Counted from the stretch's first letter, positions 26,967 through 37,927 are shown. The stretch is 64,000 bases of DNA from Burkholderia sp. HI2500 (GCF_002223055.1 NZ_NKFL01000004.1:1240001-1304000); one strand, 5' to 3'. Program-made: numbers and translations. The notes: generated by a model from the letters alone, not told the origin.

Positions 26967-29435
26967 TTGAGCAAATATCCGTACCCCATTCCGAGCCGTG
27001 AAGAAATTCTCGGCGTGCTGCGTACGAGCGACGCGCCGCTGGCCGCCAACGACATCGCGGAAGCACTGTCGATCAAGCGTCAGGAGCGCGAGGGGTTCTT
27101 CCGGCGTGTCGCCGCGATGGAACGCGACGGCCAGATCCGCCTCGACAAGCGCGGCCACTACCAGTTGACCCATCCGTCGAACTTCGTCGCCGGGCGCGTG
27201 CAAGGGCATCGCGACGGCTACGGGTTCGTGATCCGCGACGACGGCCAGGACGACCTGTTCTTGCCGAACGGCGAAATGCAGAAGGTGATGCACAACGATC
27301 GCGTGCTCGCGCGGATCGTCGGCTACGATCGCCGCGGCCGTCCGGAAGGGCATGTCGTCGAAGTCACCGAGCGCGCGAACAAGCGCGTGATCGGCCGCCT
27401 GCTCAACGAGAACGGCGCGCTGATCGTCGCACCGGAAGACAAGCGTATCGGCCACGACATCCTGATCACGCAGAACGTGAAGAAGGCGAAGGTCGGGCAG
27501 GTCGTCGTCGTCGAGCTGACCGATTTCCCGAGCCGCCATTCGCAGCCGCTCGGCCGTGTCGTCGAGGTGCTCGGCGACATCGACGATCCGGGCATGGAAA
27601 TCGAAATCGCGGTGCGCAAGTACGGCGTGCCGCACGAGTTCAGCCAGCCGGCGCTCGACGAAGCCGCCGCGCTGCCCGACAAGGTGCGGCCGACCGACCT
27701 GCGTTTCCGCGTCGACCTGCGCGACGTGCCGCTCGTGACGATCGACGGCGAGGACGCCCGCGACTTCGACGACGCCGTCTACTGCGAGCCGGTCAAGGTC
27801 GGCCGCGGCGACGGCTACCGGCTGATCGTCGCGATCGCCGACGTGTCGCACTACGTACAGCCGGGCAGCGGGCTCGATGCCGATGCGCTCGAGCGCAGCA
27901 CGTCGGTCTACTTCCCGCGCCGCGTGATTCCGATGCTGCCGGAGAAGCTGTCGAATGGCCTCTGCTCGCTGAATCCGCAGGTCGACCGCTGCGTGCTCGC
28001 GTGCGACATGGTGATCACCGCGCGCGGCGAGATCAAGGCGTACCAGTTCTATCCAGCCGTCATCCATTCGGCGGCGCGCCTGACGTACACCGAAGTCGCC
28101 GCCGTGCTGTCGAACACGAAGGGGCCGGAGGCTGCGCGCCGCGCGGATCTTCTGCCGCACCTGCAGGACCTGTACGGCGTCTACAAGTCGCTGTTCGCCG
28201 CGCGGCAGAAGCGTGGCGCGATCGACTTCGACACGACCGAGACCTACATCGTCTGCAACTCGCAGGGCAAGATCGAGCAGATCGTGCCGCGCCAGCGTAA
28301 CGATGCGCACAAGCTGATCGAGGAATGCATGCTGGCCGCGAACGTCTGCGCGGCCGATTTCCTGAAGCGCAACAAGCATCCGGGCCTGTACCGCGTGCAC
28401 GCGGGGCCGACGCCGGAGAAGCTCGAGAACCTGCGTGCGTTCCTGCGCGGCATGGGTCTGTCGCTCGGCGGCGGCGACAAGCCGCATGCGAGCGACTACG
28501 CGGCGCTGATGGCGCAGATCCGCGACCGGCCCGATGCGCAGATGCTGCAGCCGATGCTGCTGCGCTCGATGCAGCAGGCCGTCTACAGTCCGGACAACAT
28601 CGGTCACTTCGGCCTGGCCTACGAGGCGTACGCGCACTTCACGAGCCCGATCCGTCGTTATCCGGACTTGCTCACGCACCGCGCGATCTACGCGATCCTG
28701 TCGGGCAAGAAATACGTGCCGAAGGCGCCGGAAGGTTTCGAGCTGAACACCGCGCTGTCGCCGCGCGCTCGCGCGATGCAGCAGGCCGACGACGAATCGC
28801 GCGGCCGCTCGCGTTCGAACACGGCGATCTGGGAAGAACTCGGCCTGCACTGCTCGGCGAACGAGCGCCGCGCGGATGAAGCATCGCGCGACGTCGAGGC
28901 CTGGCTCAAGTGCTACTTCATGCGCGACAAGCTCGGCGAGGAGTACGGCGGGATGGTGAACGGCGTCACGTCGTTCGGCATCTTCGTGCAGCTCGATACG
29001 CTGTTCATCGAAGGGCTCGTGCACGTCACGGAACTCGGCTCGGACTACTTCCAGTACGACGAGATCAAGAACGAACTGCGCGGTGAGCGCACGGGCATCC
29101 GCTATCGCCTGTCGGATCGCGTGCGCGTGCAGGTGAGCCGCGTCGATCTCGATGCACGCAAGATCGACTTCCGCCTCGTGCGCGATACGCCGGTGAAGGC
29201 GCCGCGTCCGTCGCCCGCGCCGGCGTCCGCTGGCGGCGGTGTCGACCGCGGCAATGGCCCGCGTGTACGCACGCTGCCGCAGGTGGAGGATCCCGTGCCG
29301 CGCCGCAAGAAGGCCGCGAGTGCGCCGAGCGTTGCGGTGAATGAAGCGCGCGCCGCGCGCAAGAAGGGTAGCAGCGGTGGTGGTGCGGCGGCGAAGCCGA
29401 CCGCGAAGAAGACACGCGCCCGCAAGAAGTATTGA
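26967..29435 (+). CDS. rnr: Ribonuclease R
   Basis: An 822-residue 3'-5' exoribonuclease of the RNB family. The order is an N-terminal helix-turn-helix (REEILGVLRTSDAPLAAND), cold-shock domains, an RNB catalytic domain with Asp-rich centre DGEDARDFDDAVYC, an S1 domain (about 640-730, GMVNGVTSFGIFVQL) and a Lys/Arg-rich tail. The longest sensible frame opens with TTG 26967; no ATG or GTG gives a better fit. RNase R degrades structured RNA, and its neighbour rlmB matches the usual rnr-rlmB pair. Confidence 0.95.
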   Translation: MSKYPYPIPSREEILGVLRTSDAPLAANDIAEALSIKRQEREGFFRRVAAMERDGQIRLDKRGHYQLTHPSNFVAGRVQGHRDGYGFVIRDDGQDDLFLPNGEMQKVMHNDRVLARIVGYDRRGRPEGHVVEVTERANKRVIGRLLNENGALIVAPEDKRIGHDILITQNVKKAKVGQVVVVELTDFPSRHSQPLGRVVEVLGDIDDPGMEIEIAVRKYGVPHEFSQPALDEAAALPDKVRPTDLRFRVDLRDVPLVTIDGEDARDFDDAVYCEPVKVGRGDGYRLIVAIADVSHYVQPGSGLDADALERSTSVYFPRRVIPMLPEKLSNGLCSLNPQVDRCVLACDMVITARGEIKAYQFYPAVIHSAARLTYTEVAAVLSNTKGPEAARRADLLPHLQDLYGVYKSLFAARQKRGAIDFDTTETYIVCNSQGKIEQIVPRQRNDAHKLIEECMLAANVCAADFLKRNKHPGLYRVHAGPTPEKLENLRAFLRGMGLSLGGGDKPHASDYAALMAQIRDRPDAQMLQPMLLRSMQQAVYSPDNIGHFGLAYEAYAHFTSPIRRYPDLLTHRAIYAILSGKKYVPKAPEGFELNTALSPRARAMQQADDESRGRSRSNTAIWEELGLHCSANERRADEASRDVEAWLKCYFMRDKLGEEYGGMVNGVTSFGIFVQLDTLFIEGLVHVTELGSDYFQYDEIKNELRGERTGIRYRLSDRVRVQVSRVDLDARKIDFRLVRDTPVKAPRPSPAPASAGGGVDRGNGPRVRTLPQVEDPVPRRKKAASAPSVAVNEARAARKKGSSGGGAAAKPTAKKTRARKKY

Positions 29436-29583
29436 GCGTGCGGGGCGGCGCCAGCGCCCGCCCTGCAGTATCGAGAGACGCCGCGTGACCGGTCATCAGC
29501 CGGCAACGCGGCGCTTTCCTTTTCCATGGATCGCGGCTGCGCGCGTCGCGCGGCCGCACGTTTGATCGAAGGTTGTTCCAGTC

Positions 29584-30327
29584 ATGTCACGTCTGAAGGT
29601 TCTTTACGGTTTTCATGCGGTGACCGCACGTTTGCGGCACGATGCATCGACGGTTGCGGAGGTGCTGTACGACCAGACGCGCCGCGACCGCCGCATGCAG
29701 GACTTCCTGCACACCGCGAAGGAAGCGGGCGTGCGGTTGATTGCAGCCGACGAAACGCGCCTGTGGGGCCTCGCGCATACCGAGCGTCACCAGGGTGTCG
29801 TCGCGCGTGTCGAGGACATCCCGCTCGCGCAGAACCTGTCCGAGCTGCTCGACGGCATCCAGGGCCCGGCGCTGCTGCTGGTGCTCGACGGTGTCACCGA
29901 TCCGCACAACCTCGGCGCGTGCCTGCGTGTCGCCGATTCGGCCGGCGCGCATGCGGTGATCGCGCCGCGCGACCGCGCGGTCGGCCTGAACGCAACCGCG
30001 GCCAAGGTGGCGAGCGGCGCGGCGGATACGGTGCCGTACATCACGGTGACGAACCTCGCCCGCGCGCTGCGCGAACTGAAGGAGGCCGGCGTGTGGATCA
30101 TCGGCACGTCGGACGAGGCATCGGCGACGCTCTACGAAACCAAGCTCGACGGCCCCGTCGCGCTCGTGATGGGCGCGGAAGGCGAAGGCATGCGCCGGCT
30201 GACGCGCGACACCTGCGACGAAGTGATGAGCATTCCGATGGCCGGCAGCGTGGAAAGCCTGAACGTATCGGTCGCAAGCGGCGTGTGCCTGTACGAAGCC
30301 GTGCGCCAGCGGCGCGTGAAGGGCTGA
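29584..30327 (+). CDS. rlmB: 23S rRNA (guanosine-2'-O-)-methyltransferase RlmB
   Basis: A 247-residue SpoU-family methyltransferase that modifies G2251 of 23S rRNA. It has an N-terminal substrate-binding domain, then the three SPOUT motifs: [15 protein letters not shown] (motif 1), [10 protein letters not shown] (motif 2) and [19 protein letters not shown] (motif 3), forming the knotted AdoMet site. It is the usual downstream partner of rnr. Confidence 0.95.
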   Translation: MSRLKVLYGFHAVTARLRHDASTVAEVLYDQTRRDRRMQDFLHTAKEAGVRLIAADETRLWGLAHTERHQGVVARVEDIPLAQNLSELLDGIQGPALLLVLDGVTDPHNLGACLRVADSAGAHAVIAPRDRAVGLNATAAKVASGAADTVPYITVTNLARALRELKEAGVWIIGTSDEASATLYETKLDGPVALVMGAEGEGMRRLTRDTCDEVMSIPMAGSVESLNVSVASGVCLYEAVRQRRVKG

Positions 30328-30424
30328 CGCAGCCCGTCCCGCGCGCCCTGCGCGGGCCTCGAATGAACCGAACGACGCGTGCCGCGATCCGCTGCGGCAC
30401 GCGGCTCTCCGGAGCTCGCGACCG

Positions 30425-31297
30425 ATGACCCTGTTTCGCGCCGGCGCATCCTGCGCGGTGCTGTGCCTGTTGGCTGCCTGCACGTCGCCGTCGCTCGTCG
30501 AACGCGGTACTTACTACGCCGACACGAGCCTGCACGCGCGCGGCGCCGATGCGCGGATCCGCTTTCTCGTGATGCATTACACCGAAAGCGACGAGGCGAA
30601 ATCGCTGCGCACGCTGACGGGCGATTCGGTCAGCGTGCATTACGTCATCCCGCCGCAGCCGCGCATCGAGCGCGGGAGGCCGGTCGTCTTCCAGCTCGTT
30701 CCGGAATCGGAGCGCGCATGGCACGCGGGCGTCAGCGAGTGGCAGGGCACGACCGAGCTGAACGCGGTGTCGATCGGCATCGAGAACGTGAACCGCGGGC
30801 CGCTCGATCCGCAAAATCGCACCTGGCAGCCTTATCCGCCCGAACAGGTCGCGGCGCTGACCCGGCTGTCGAAGGACATCGTCGCGCGCTACGGGATTCC
30901 GCCGACGCGCGTGGTTGGGCACAGCGACATCGCGCCGCAACGCAAGATCGATCCGGGGCCGCTGTTTCCCTGGCATGCGCTGGCCCGGGCCGGCGTCGGC
31001 GCGTGGCCGGACGATGCGGTCGTGGCCGCGCGGCTCGGCGGTCGCGATCCGCATGCGCCGGTCGACGTGCGCGAACTGCAGCTCAAGCTCGCGCGCTACG
31101 GTTACGACGTGGCCACCGATGGCGTGCTCGACGCACGCACGCGACGCGTGTTCGCGGCGTTCCAGATGCATTTCAGGCCGTCCGACTATGCAGGCAACCC
31201 GGACGCCGAAACCGACGCGATCGCGCAGGCGTTGCTCGACAAGTACTTTCCCGGCACGCAACCGGCGGACAACGCGCCCGCAGCGGGCGCACCCTGA
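30425..31297 (+). CDS. N-acetylmuramoyl-L-alanine amidase lipoprotein (AmiD-like)
   Basis: A 290-residue lipoprotein with lipobox LLAAC at about residue 19. The Amidase_2 zinc domain (about 45-190) has the ligands His in LVMHYTESD, His in [10 protein letters not shown] and His in [16 protein letters not shown], and a PG_binding_1 domain (about 210-265, [10 protein letters not shown]) follows. AmiD-type enzymes cleave the muramic acid-peptide bond in recycled peptidoglycan from the outer membrane. Confidence 0.9.
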
Positions 31298-31388
31298 ATC
31301 CGCCGTGCCCGGCACGCCGAAAAACCCGGGCCGTCATCCGAGTCCGGTAAACTGGCGGTTTTCCGCAATCCCGCAGCATCACCATTCC

Positions 31389-32084
31389 ATGACTCAAGAC
31401 GAACTCAAACGCCTCGTCGGCCAGGCCGCCGCTGATTACGTGATCCAGAACGTGCCGGAAGGTGCCGTGATCGGCGTCGGCACCGGCTCGACCGCCAACT
31501 GCTTCATCGACGCGCTCGCCGTCGTCAAGGCGCGCTATCGCGGCGCCGTGTCGAGCTCCGTCGCCACCACCGAGCGCCTGAAGTCGCACGGCATCAAGGT
31601 GTTCGACCTGAACGAGGTCGACTCGCTGCAGGTGTACGTCGACGGCGCCGACGAGATCGACGCGAGCGGCGCGATGATCAAGGGCGGTGGCGGCGCGCTG
31701 ACGCGCGAGAAGATCGTCGCATCGGTGGCCGATACGTTCGTCTGCATCGCGGACGCCAGCAAGCGCGTGCCGGTGCTGGGTGCGTTCCCGCTGCCGATCG
31801 AAGTCGTGCCGATGGCGCGCACGGCGATCGGCCGGCGCGTGACCGCGCTCGGCGGCGTGCCGGTGCTGCGCGTGACGAAGGACGGTGCGCCGTATATCAC
31901 CGACAACGGCAACGAGATCATCGACGTGAAGGGGCTGCAGATCGCCGATCCGCGTGGTTTCGAAGCGCAGGTGAATGCATGGCCGGGCGTCGTGACGGTC
32001 GGCCTGTTCGCCGAGCGCGGTGCGAATCTGTGCTTGCTCGGCACGGAAAACGGCGTTGAAACGATCGTTTATTCGGCTAATTGA
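31389..32084 (+). CDS. rpiA: Ribose-5-phosphate isomerase A
   Basis: A 231-residue cytosolic enzyme that interconverts ribose 5-phosphate and ribulose 5-phosphate in the pentose phosphate pathway. Visible motifs are [12 protein letters not shown] (phosphate loop), DGADEID (catalytic Asp), [12 protein letters not shown] and a VYSAN tail. The length is normal for RpiA. A terminator follows. Confidence 0.97.
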
Positions 32085-32157
32085 AAGATATGGAAAGCAG
32101 TCCGTAATGATGTGTCGCGTCGTAATGGACTGAATGTTTAAATCTTGTGGAAATCGG

Positions 32158-32196
32158 GGCCCGGTAGGCGCAATGCGCTTCCCGGGCCTTATTTTT
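32158..32196 (+). terminator. Rho-independent terminator after rpiA
   Basis: GGCCCGG and CCGGGCC form the outer stem, with an inner GCGC-AAT-GCGC stem, followed by TTATTTTT. Confidence 0.85.
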
Positions 32197-32361
32197 AGCC
32201 GTATAAATCACCCGGTCAAAAAGAGGGATAACCCTGTCAGGTGTTTACCAGATAGCGAAATATCCTCGAACTCATCAACTTATAGATCATAAGAACAGTC
32301 GTAACCAGGGCCGGCGGAACTGCGGAGCAGGTGTTCGCAAATCGACGCACGGGGAGGTGTC

Positions 32362-33078
32362 ATGGAGCAGGGCAAAGACCGGTCACTGGTCGCGAAAGTG
32401 ATGGATGGGCTTGTCTCGGGTATCGTCGAGGACAAGTACGGCGGCATCTTGCCGCCGCAGGACGTGCTGTCGAAAGAGTTCGATGTGAGTCGCACCGTGA
32501 TGCGGGAAGCGCTATCGATGTTGCTTGCGCGCGACATGCTGGACGTGCGTCCGAAAGTCGGCACGCGCGTGCGGCCGATGCGCGACTGGCGGATGATCGA
32601 CGAAGACGTGGTGAGCTGGCGATTCCGGGCGAAACCCGATCCGCAGTTCATGCGCGACGTCATCGAATTCCGGATGCTGATCGAACCGCGCGCGACCGCG
32701 CAGGCGGCGGTGCGTGCGACGGCTGCCGACATCGCGAGCATCCGCGAAGCGTTCGATGCGTTCAAGGTGCTGCAGCCGGGCGACTCCGGCTACGACACGG
32801 CGGACGAGTTGCTGCACACGCGGATCGTGCAGGCGAGCGGCAACCAGTTCTTCCAGCAGATGGCGGCGATCGTGCGCGGTGCGGTGCGTCTCGTGAATCC
32901 GCGTGTCGTGCAGAAGGAAGGTGCACACGACGTCGTCGTGAAGGCGCATGCACGTGTGGTCGATGCGATCGAGCGGCGCGACCCGCGCGAAGCCGAAGCC
33001 GCTTCGCTCGCGCTGATCGATTTCAGCGCCGACGAGATCTCGCGCGATTTCTCCGTCGACGTGCCCATGCGCGCCTGA
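32362..33078 (+). CDS. FadR/GntR-family transcriptional regulator
   Basis: A 238-residue regulator. The N-terminal GntR winged helix (about 10-75) contains LPPQDVLSKEFDVSRTVMREAL. A C-terminal FCD helical domain (about 95-225) has metal-ligand candidates Asp/His in ELLHTRIVQASGN and KAHARVVDAI. FCD regulators usually sense sugar acids or organic acids. The oxidoreductase gene 100 bases downstream on the same strand could be its target, but this is inference. Confidence 0.9.
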   Translation: MEQGKDRSLVAKVMDGLVSGIVEDKYGGILPPQDVLSKEFDVSRTVMREALSMLLARDMLDVRPKVGTRVRPMRDWRMIDEDVVSWRFRAKPDPQFMRDVIEFRMLIEPRATAQAAVRATAADIASIREAFDAFKVLQPGDSGYDTADELLHTRIVQASGNQFFQQMAAIVRGAVRLVNPRVVQKEGAHDVVVKAHARVVDAIERRDPREAEAASLALIDFSADEISRDFSVDVPMRA

Positions 33079-33178
33079 CGCTGCGCGAATCGCTCATCCG
33101 TGTGCCGCGGGCCGTTTATCATGACGGCCGGCCGGCAGCATGCCGGCCATCGTCATACGACCGACACGGAAGATCAGG

Positions 33179-34165
33179 ATGAACGACAACGACCATCGCA
33201 CGGTGCGCTTCGGCATCATTGGCGCAGGCAGCATCGCGCGCCGTTTCGCGCAAAGCCTCGCGCACGTGCCGGGTGCCACGCTCGCCGGTGCCTGGGCCCG
33301 CCGCGCCGATGCCGCGGCAGACTTTTGCGAAGCGTACGGCGGTACGCCTGCTGCAAGCCTCGAAGCACTCCTCGCGAGCGATATCGACGCGGTCTACATC
33401 GCGACGCTCCATGACAGTCACGCGCAGTACACGCTGGCGGCGCTTGCTGCCGGCAAGGCCGTGCTGTGCGAAAAGCCCGCGACGCTGAACGCGGCGCAGC
33501 TCGACACCGTGCTGCGTGCGGCACGCGACGCCGGGCGGCTTTTCATGGAGGCGATGAAGCCGCCGTTCTTCCCGCTGTACCGTCAGTTACGTGCGCATCT
33601 GCATGACGATCCGATCGGCGAGATCCGGCTCGTGCGGGCAGGGTGCGCGTCGTCATCGGTGCCGGACGACCATACCGTCTATCGACTCGATCGCGCGGGC
33701 GGCGCACTGCTCGATATCGGGATCTACGAGGCGTTTCTCGCGGTCGACTGGCTCGGTGCGGCGCGCGACGTGCAGACGCTCGGCCGCGTCGGCGCAACGG
33801 GTGTCGACCTGTTCGCAAGCCTGAACAGCGTGCACGCGAACGGCGGGATCGCGCAGCTCTTTTGCGGGCTCGACGTGATGGGGCGCGGCGACGCGCTGAT
33901 CGCCGCGGCCGGCGGCCACGTGACGATTCACGAGAAATGGTGGAACCCCGCGCGTGCGACGATTCGTTATGCGGACGGGCGCACCGTCGAACTCGATGCG
34001 CCGGTCGACGGCGGCGGGCTGAACTACGAGACCGCGCATTTCTGCGACCTGCTGCGCGCGGGCCAGACCGAAAGCCCGATCATGACGCACGACCATTCGC
34101 GGCAGATGATCGCGATGACCGATGCCGCGCGAGCGGCGCTCGGCGTGCGTTATTCGGGCGAGTAA
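33179..34165 (+). CDS. Gfo/Idh/MocA-family oxidoreductase
   Basis: A 328-residue NAD(P)-dependent oxidoreductase. The Rossmann motif is FGIIGAGSIARRFA near residues 11-24, with EKPATLN (the conserved Lys) around residue 95. The C-terminal GFO_IDH_MocA domain includes GGALLDIGIYEAFLAVDW. Substrate cannot be deduced. ATG 33179 with an agatcagg ribosome site is chosen. Confidence 0.9.
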   Translation: MNDNDHRTVRFGIIGAGSIARRFAQSLAHVPGATLAGAWARRADAAADFCEAYGGTPAASLEALLASDIDAVYIATLHDSHAQYTLAALAAGKAVLCEKPATLNAAQLDTVLRAARDAGRLFMEAMKPPFFPLYRQLRAHLHDDPIGEIRLVRAGCASSSVPDDHTVYRLDRAGGALLDIGIYEAFLAVDWLGAARDVQTLGRVGATGVDLFASLNSVHANGGIAQLFCGLDVMGRGDALIAAAGGHVTIHEKWWNPARATIRYADGRTVELDAPVDGGGLNYETAHFCDLLRAGQTESPIMTHDHSRQMIAMTDAARAALGVRYSGE

Positions 34166-34217
34166 GCGGGAAGGCGGGAGCCGGGCACGCGCGAGCGGCC
34201 CGGCGCACGGTGTGCGC

Positions 34218-34910
34218 TCAGTGCCGCGACGGCAGCGACAGGCGCTTTTCGTACCAGCGCTGCACCCATTCGAGGATCTGACACAGGATCCAGTACACCG
34301 CCGCGGCGGCGAGATAGAGCGGCAGCGGCTGATAGGTTGCCGCGATCACTTCCTGCGCGCTGCGCAGCAGTTCGGTCACGGTGATCACGGACACGAGCGA
34401 CGTGTCCTTGATCAGGCTGATCAGGCTGTTCGACAGGCTCGGCACCGCGATGCGCAGCGCCTGCGGGCCGATCACGTAGCGCAGCGTCTGCCCCCACGAC
34501 AGCCCGAGGCTGTACGCGGCCAGCCATTGACCGCGTGCGATCCCGTTGATCGCGCCGCGCATGCTTTCCGACATGTAGGCCGCGACGTTCGCGGACAGCG
34601 CGATGACGCCGGCGGGCGTCGGGTCGAGCGAGATGCCGAGGCTCGGCAGCCCGTAATAGATGACGAAGATCTGCACGAGCAGCGGCGTGCCGCGCATCAG
34701 GCTCACATACGCGCGGGCGAGCCACGCGAGCGCGTTGACCCAGATGCGTTCGAAGCCGTCGAGCGCTTCGCTTTGCCGGATGCCCATCATCGCGAGCACG
34801 ACGGCGCCAAGCAGGCCGAACACCATCGACAGCACGGCGAACTTGACGGTCAGAACGGCGCCTTGGGCGAGCACCGGCAGCGATTGGACGAGCAGGGACG
34901 TTGTCGACAT
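34218..34910 (-). CDS. Amino-acid ABC transporter permease
   Basis: A 230-residue inner-membrane permease of the His/Glu/Gln/Arg type. It has five predicted membrane helices and the EAA-type loop SLGLSWGQTLRYVIGPQALRIAVPSL. The helices at the N terminus (LTVKFAVLSMVFGLLGAVVLAMM) match the family. It probably works with the binding protein encoded upstream at 35033-35827. No ATPase gene is in this cluster. Confidence 0.92.
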   Translation of the reverse strand: MSTTSLLVQSLPVLAQGAVLTVKFAVLSMVFGLLGAVVLAMMGIRQSEALDGFERIWVNALAWLARAYVSLMRGTPLLVQIFVIYYGLPSLGISLDPTPAGVIALSANVAAYMSESMRGAINGIARGQWLAAYSLGLSWGQTLRYVIGPQALRIAVPSLSNSLISLIKDTSLVSVITVTELLRSAQEVIAATYQPLPLYLAAAAVYWILCQILEWVQRWYEKRLSLPSRH

Positions 34911-34966
34911 GGAATACGAATCGAATGCGTGCGCGAAAGCGCAATCATAAACCGGACGAATAAAAC

Positions 34967-34998
34967 AAAGGGCGGCATCGTTACGGATGCCGCCCTTT
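34967..34998 (-). terminator. Hairpin between binding-protein and permease genes
   Basis: A perfect 13-bp stem (AAAGGGCGGCATC / GATGCCGCCCTTT) with a 6-base loop lies between the two ABC genes, followed on the minus strand by TTTGTTTT. It should terminate or reduce transcription from the binding-protein gene into the permease gene, giving more binding protein than permease. Confidence 0.85.
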
Positions 34999-35032
34999 CC
35001 GGCCCGCCGTCAGGCGGGAAATGCAGGCGTGC

Positions 35033-35827
35033 TTACTTGATCGGCTTCGTCACGTCGATGCCGAACCACTTGTCCGAGATCTTCGTGAAGGTGCCGTCGG
35101 CCTCGAGTTGCGCCATCGCGTCGTCGATCGCCTTCTGGAACTTCGGGTTGCCCTTCTTGAACGGGATGCCCGACGGGTTCGCCGAACCGACGTTCGCGCC
35201 CGGGCGCAGCGGCAGTTGCGAGTTCTTCGTCAGGTACGCGAGCATCAGGCGGTCGTTGAGCGCCGCGTCGAGACGGCCGGCCGCGAGATCGCGCAGGTAC
35301 TCGGGCGCGCCCGGGTACGTCTTCACGTCGATGCCCGGCACCGACTTCGCCATGTCCATGTAGTTCGTGCCGAGCGCGACGCCGAGCTTCTTGCCCTTCA
35401 GGTCTTCCAGCGACTTGAAGTCACGCGTGTCGTCCTTGCGCTGGATCAGCTGCGCGGACGAGTACGTGTACGCCGGCGAGAAGTCGAGCGTTTCCTTGCG
35501 CTTGTCGGTGATGCCGACCTGGTTGGCGATCACGTCGAACTTGCCGGCCTGCAGGCCCGCGATGATGCCGCTCCATTCGGTCGTCACGAATTCGGCCTTC
35601 ACGCCGAGCTTCGCGGCCACGGCCTTCGCGATGTCGACGTCGAAGCCGACGAGTTCGCCTTGCGGGTTCTTCGAGTTGAACGGCGGGAACGTGCCTTCGA
35701 GGCCGACCCGCAGCGTGCCGCGTTGTTTCACCTGGTCGAGAAGGTCGGCCGCATGCGCGGTGGCAGCGGCGAACGACGTGCCGATCAGGCCGGCAACCAG
35801 CAGCTTCTTCAGCAGCGCAATTTTCAT
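35033..35827 (-). CDS. Amino-acid ABC transporter substrate-binding protein (SBP family 3)
   Basis: A 264-residue periplasmic protein with a signal peptide (1-26, cleaved after AHA) and the family 3 fold. Signature LVGFDVDIAKAVAAKLG and the early motif GTLRVGLEGTFPPFN are present. It resembles cystine/polar amino-acid binders such as TcyJ, but specificity cannot be read from the sequence. It is transcribed ahead of the permease with a hairpin between. Confidence 0.92.
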   Translation of the reverse strand: MKIALLKKLLVAGLIGTSFAAATAHAADLLDQVKQRGTLRVGLEGTFPPFNSKNPQGELVGFDVDIAKAVAAKLGVKAEFVTTEWSGIIAGLQAGKFDVIANQVGITDKRKETLDFSPAYTYSSAQLIQRKDDTRDFKSLEDLKGKKLGVALGTNYMDMAKSVPGIDVKTYPGAPEYLRDLAAGRLDAALNDRLMLAYLTKNSQLPLRPGANVGSANPSGIPFKKGNPKFQKAIDDAMAQLEADGTFTKISDKWFGIDVTKPIK

Positions 35828-35927
35828 CGTGTGTTTCCTTGCCCTGTCCGGGTCATTGATTCTGATATCGAGGCCAATGATAGCAAAAATGCAATCGACC
35901 TCTAAATATCGTTTGTTTATGGCTATA

Positions 35928-36965
35928 TTACGCGGTGCGTTCGCGGGCGACGGCCTTCACGCATTCCGCGACGAGCGCGGGACCGCGGTAGATGAACCCC
36001 GTGTAGAGCTGCACCAGCGCCGCGCCGGCTGCGAGCTTCGCCCGGGCATCCTCGCCCGAGAAAATGCCGCCGACGCCGATGATCGGCACTTCGCTGCCGA
36101 CTTCGGCGTGCAGCTTGCGGATCACTTCGTTCGACGCGTCGAACACGGGGCGGCCGGACAGGCCGCCGGCTTCGTCCGCATGCGGCAGGCCCTGGACAGC
36201 CGCGCGCGACAGCGTCGTGTTGGTGGCGATGACCGCCTCGATCTTGTGGCGCAGCAGCGTGTCGCCGATTTCCTTGACCTGTTCGTCGTCGAGATCGGGC
36301 GCGATCTTCAGCGCGAGCGGCACGAGCTTGCCGTGCAGGTCGGCGAGGCGCTGCTGCTTGTCCTTCAGCGCCGCGAGCAGTGCGTCGAGCTCGCCCGCAC
36401 CCTGCAGCTGGCGCAGGTTCTTGGTGTTCGGCGACGAGATGTTGATCGTCACGTAGCTCGCGAACGGGTACACGCGCTCGAGGCAGTACAGGTAGTCCTC
36501 GGCGGCGCGCTCGATCGGCGTATCGGCGTTCTTGCCGATGTTCAGGCCGAGGATGCCGCGATAGCGGGCAGCCTGGACGTTCTTCACGAACTGGTCGACG
36601 CCGTGGTTGTTGAAGCCCATCCGGTTGATCAGTGCTTCGGCCTGCGGCAGGCGGAACATCCGCGGGCGCGGGTTGCCGGGCTGCGGGCGCGGCGTGACCG
36701 TCCCGACCTCGATGAAGCCGAAGCCGAGCGCCGCGAGGCCGTCGATGGCCGCGCCATCCTTGTCGAGGCCGGCCGCGAGGCCGACCGGGTTGCGGAACGT
36801 GAGCCCCATCACGGTGCGCGGCGCGTCGGGCACGCGCGCCGACAGCGCACAGGCAAGGCCCGTGCGGCCGGCCGCGCCGAGCGCGCGCAGCGTGAGGTGG
36901 TGAGCGTCTTCCGCATCCATCTTGAACAGGGATGCGCGGGCCAGCGGATAGAGGGAACTGAACAC
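35928..36965 (-). CDS. pyrD: Dihydroorotate dehydrogenase (quinone), class 2
   Basis: A 345-residue membrane-associated flavoenzyme of pyrimidine synthesis that oxidises dihydroorotate with quinone. It has the N-terminal amphipathic helix region ([16 protein letters not shown]), [12 protein letters not shown], the FMN/substrate motif [15 protein letters not shown] with the catalytic Ser, and [16 protein letters not shown] 36965 is preferred because it gives the family's normal N terminus; the frame could open earlier at 36998. Confidence 0.95.
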   Translation of the reverse strand: MFSSLYPLARASLFKMDAEDAHHLTLRALGAAGRTGLACALSARVPDAPRTVMGLTFRNPVGLAAGLDKDGAAIDGLAALGFGFIEVGTVTPRPQPGNPRPRMFRLPQAEALINRMGFNNHGVDQFVKNVQAARYRGILGLNIGKNADTPIERAAEDYLYCLERVYPFASYVTINISSPNTKNLRQLQGAGELDALLAALKDKQQRLADLHGKLVPLALKIAPDLDDEQVKEIGDTLLRHKIEAVIATNTTLSRAAVQGLPHADEAGGLSGRPVFDASNEVIRKLHAEVGSEVPIIGVGGIFSGEDARAKLAAGAALVQLYTGFIYRGPALVAECVKAVARERTA

Positions 36966-37063
36966 GGGAATTGGGCGGACAGCCGGAATGAATGACAACC
37001 CGCTATTTTACCGGGAGTTGGGCGGCAGGGGCGCGCTTCGCTTCGTCACCCCCGCGGCGCGCG

Positions 37064-37894
37064 TCAGCCCGAGCCGGAATGCCCGCCCGGCAACGGCGCA
37101 CGGGCCAGCGCCGCATCGACGGGCGGCAGGTCGATCCGTTCCGGATCGAGTATCTTCCAGCGGCCGTCGATCAGCCCTTCGAGCGGGTGGAAGTTCGCCT
37201 TGTAGGCCATCTTCGGACTCTCGCGGATCCAGTAACCGAGGTACACGTAGGGCAGGCCGAGGCTCTTCGCCTGCTCGATCTGCCACAGGATGTTGTAGGT
37301 GCCGTAGCTCGTGTGCCGGTCGTCGGGCTCGAAGAACGTGTAGACGGACGACAGCCCGTCGCCGAGGATGTCGATCATGCTGACCATGCGCAGCTTCCCG
37401 GGCTCGCCGCCCGGGGCGTCGAGGTCGCGGAATTCGACGAGGCGCGAGTTGATCCGGCTCTGCAGCAGGAATTGCTCGTACTGGTCGCGGCTGTCGCGAT
37501 CCATGCCGCCGCCCGCGTGGCGCGCGGACTGGTAGCGCATGTAGAGCGCGTAGTGCTCTTCGTCGTAGTGCAGCGGCGAAACCGTCGCGACCAGCGTGCG
37601 ATGCCGCTTCCACATCCGGCGCTGCGTACGCGACGGCGCGAACGCGGCGACGGGGACGCGCACCGGCACGCAGGCACGGCAGCCGTCGCAGTACGGACGA
37701 TACGTGAAGACGCCCGAGCGCCGGAAGCCGGCCTTCACGAGCTCGGTGTAGATGTCGGAGTTGATCAGGTGGCTCGGCGTCGCGACTTGCGAGCGCGCGA
37801 CGCGGCCGTCCAGATAGCTGCACGGATAGGGCGCCGTTGCATAGAATTGCAGCGCCGAAAGCGGTGAAAGCGGCAGCTCAGTCGGGTGAGTCAT
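37064..37894 (-). CDS. bpt: Aspartate/glutamate leucyltransferase (Bpt)
   Basis: A 276-residue N-end-rule enzyme that adds Leu to proteins with N-terminal Asp or Glu. The N-terminal ATE domain has CSYLDGR and the Cys-rich [15 protein letters not shown]; the C-terminal domain has the [15 protein letters not shown] and [18 protein letters not shown] motifs. It lies next to aat, which encodes the other L/F-transferase of the pathway. Confidence 0.95.
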   Translation of the reverse strand: MTHPTELPLSPLSALQFYATAPYPCSYLDGRVARSQVATPSHLINSDIYTELVKAGFRRSGVFTYRPYCDGCRACVPVRVPVAAFAPSRTQRRMWKRHRTLVATVSPLHYDEEHYALYMRYQSARHAGGGMDRDSRDQYEQFLLQSRINSRLVEFRDLDAPGGEPGKLRMVSMIDILGDGLSSVYTFFEPDDRHTSYGTYNILWQIEQAKSLGLPYVYLGYWIRESPKMAYKANFHPLEGLIDGRWKILDPERIDLPPVDAALARAPLPGGHSGSG

Positions 37895-37927
37895 GGGCAG
37901 CTCTCGTTGCAGGGAGGGAGTGCCGCG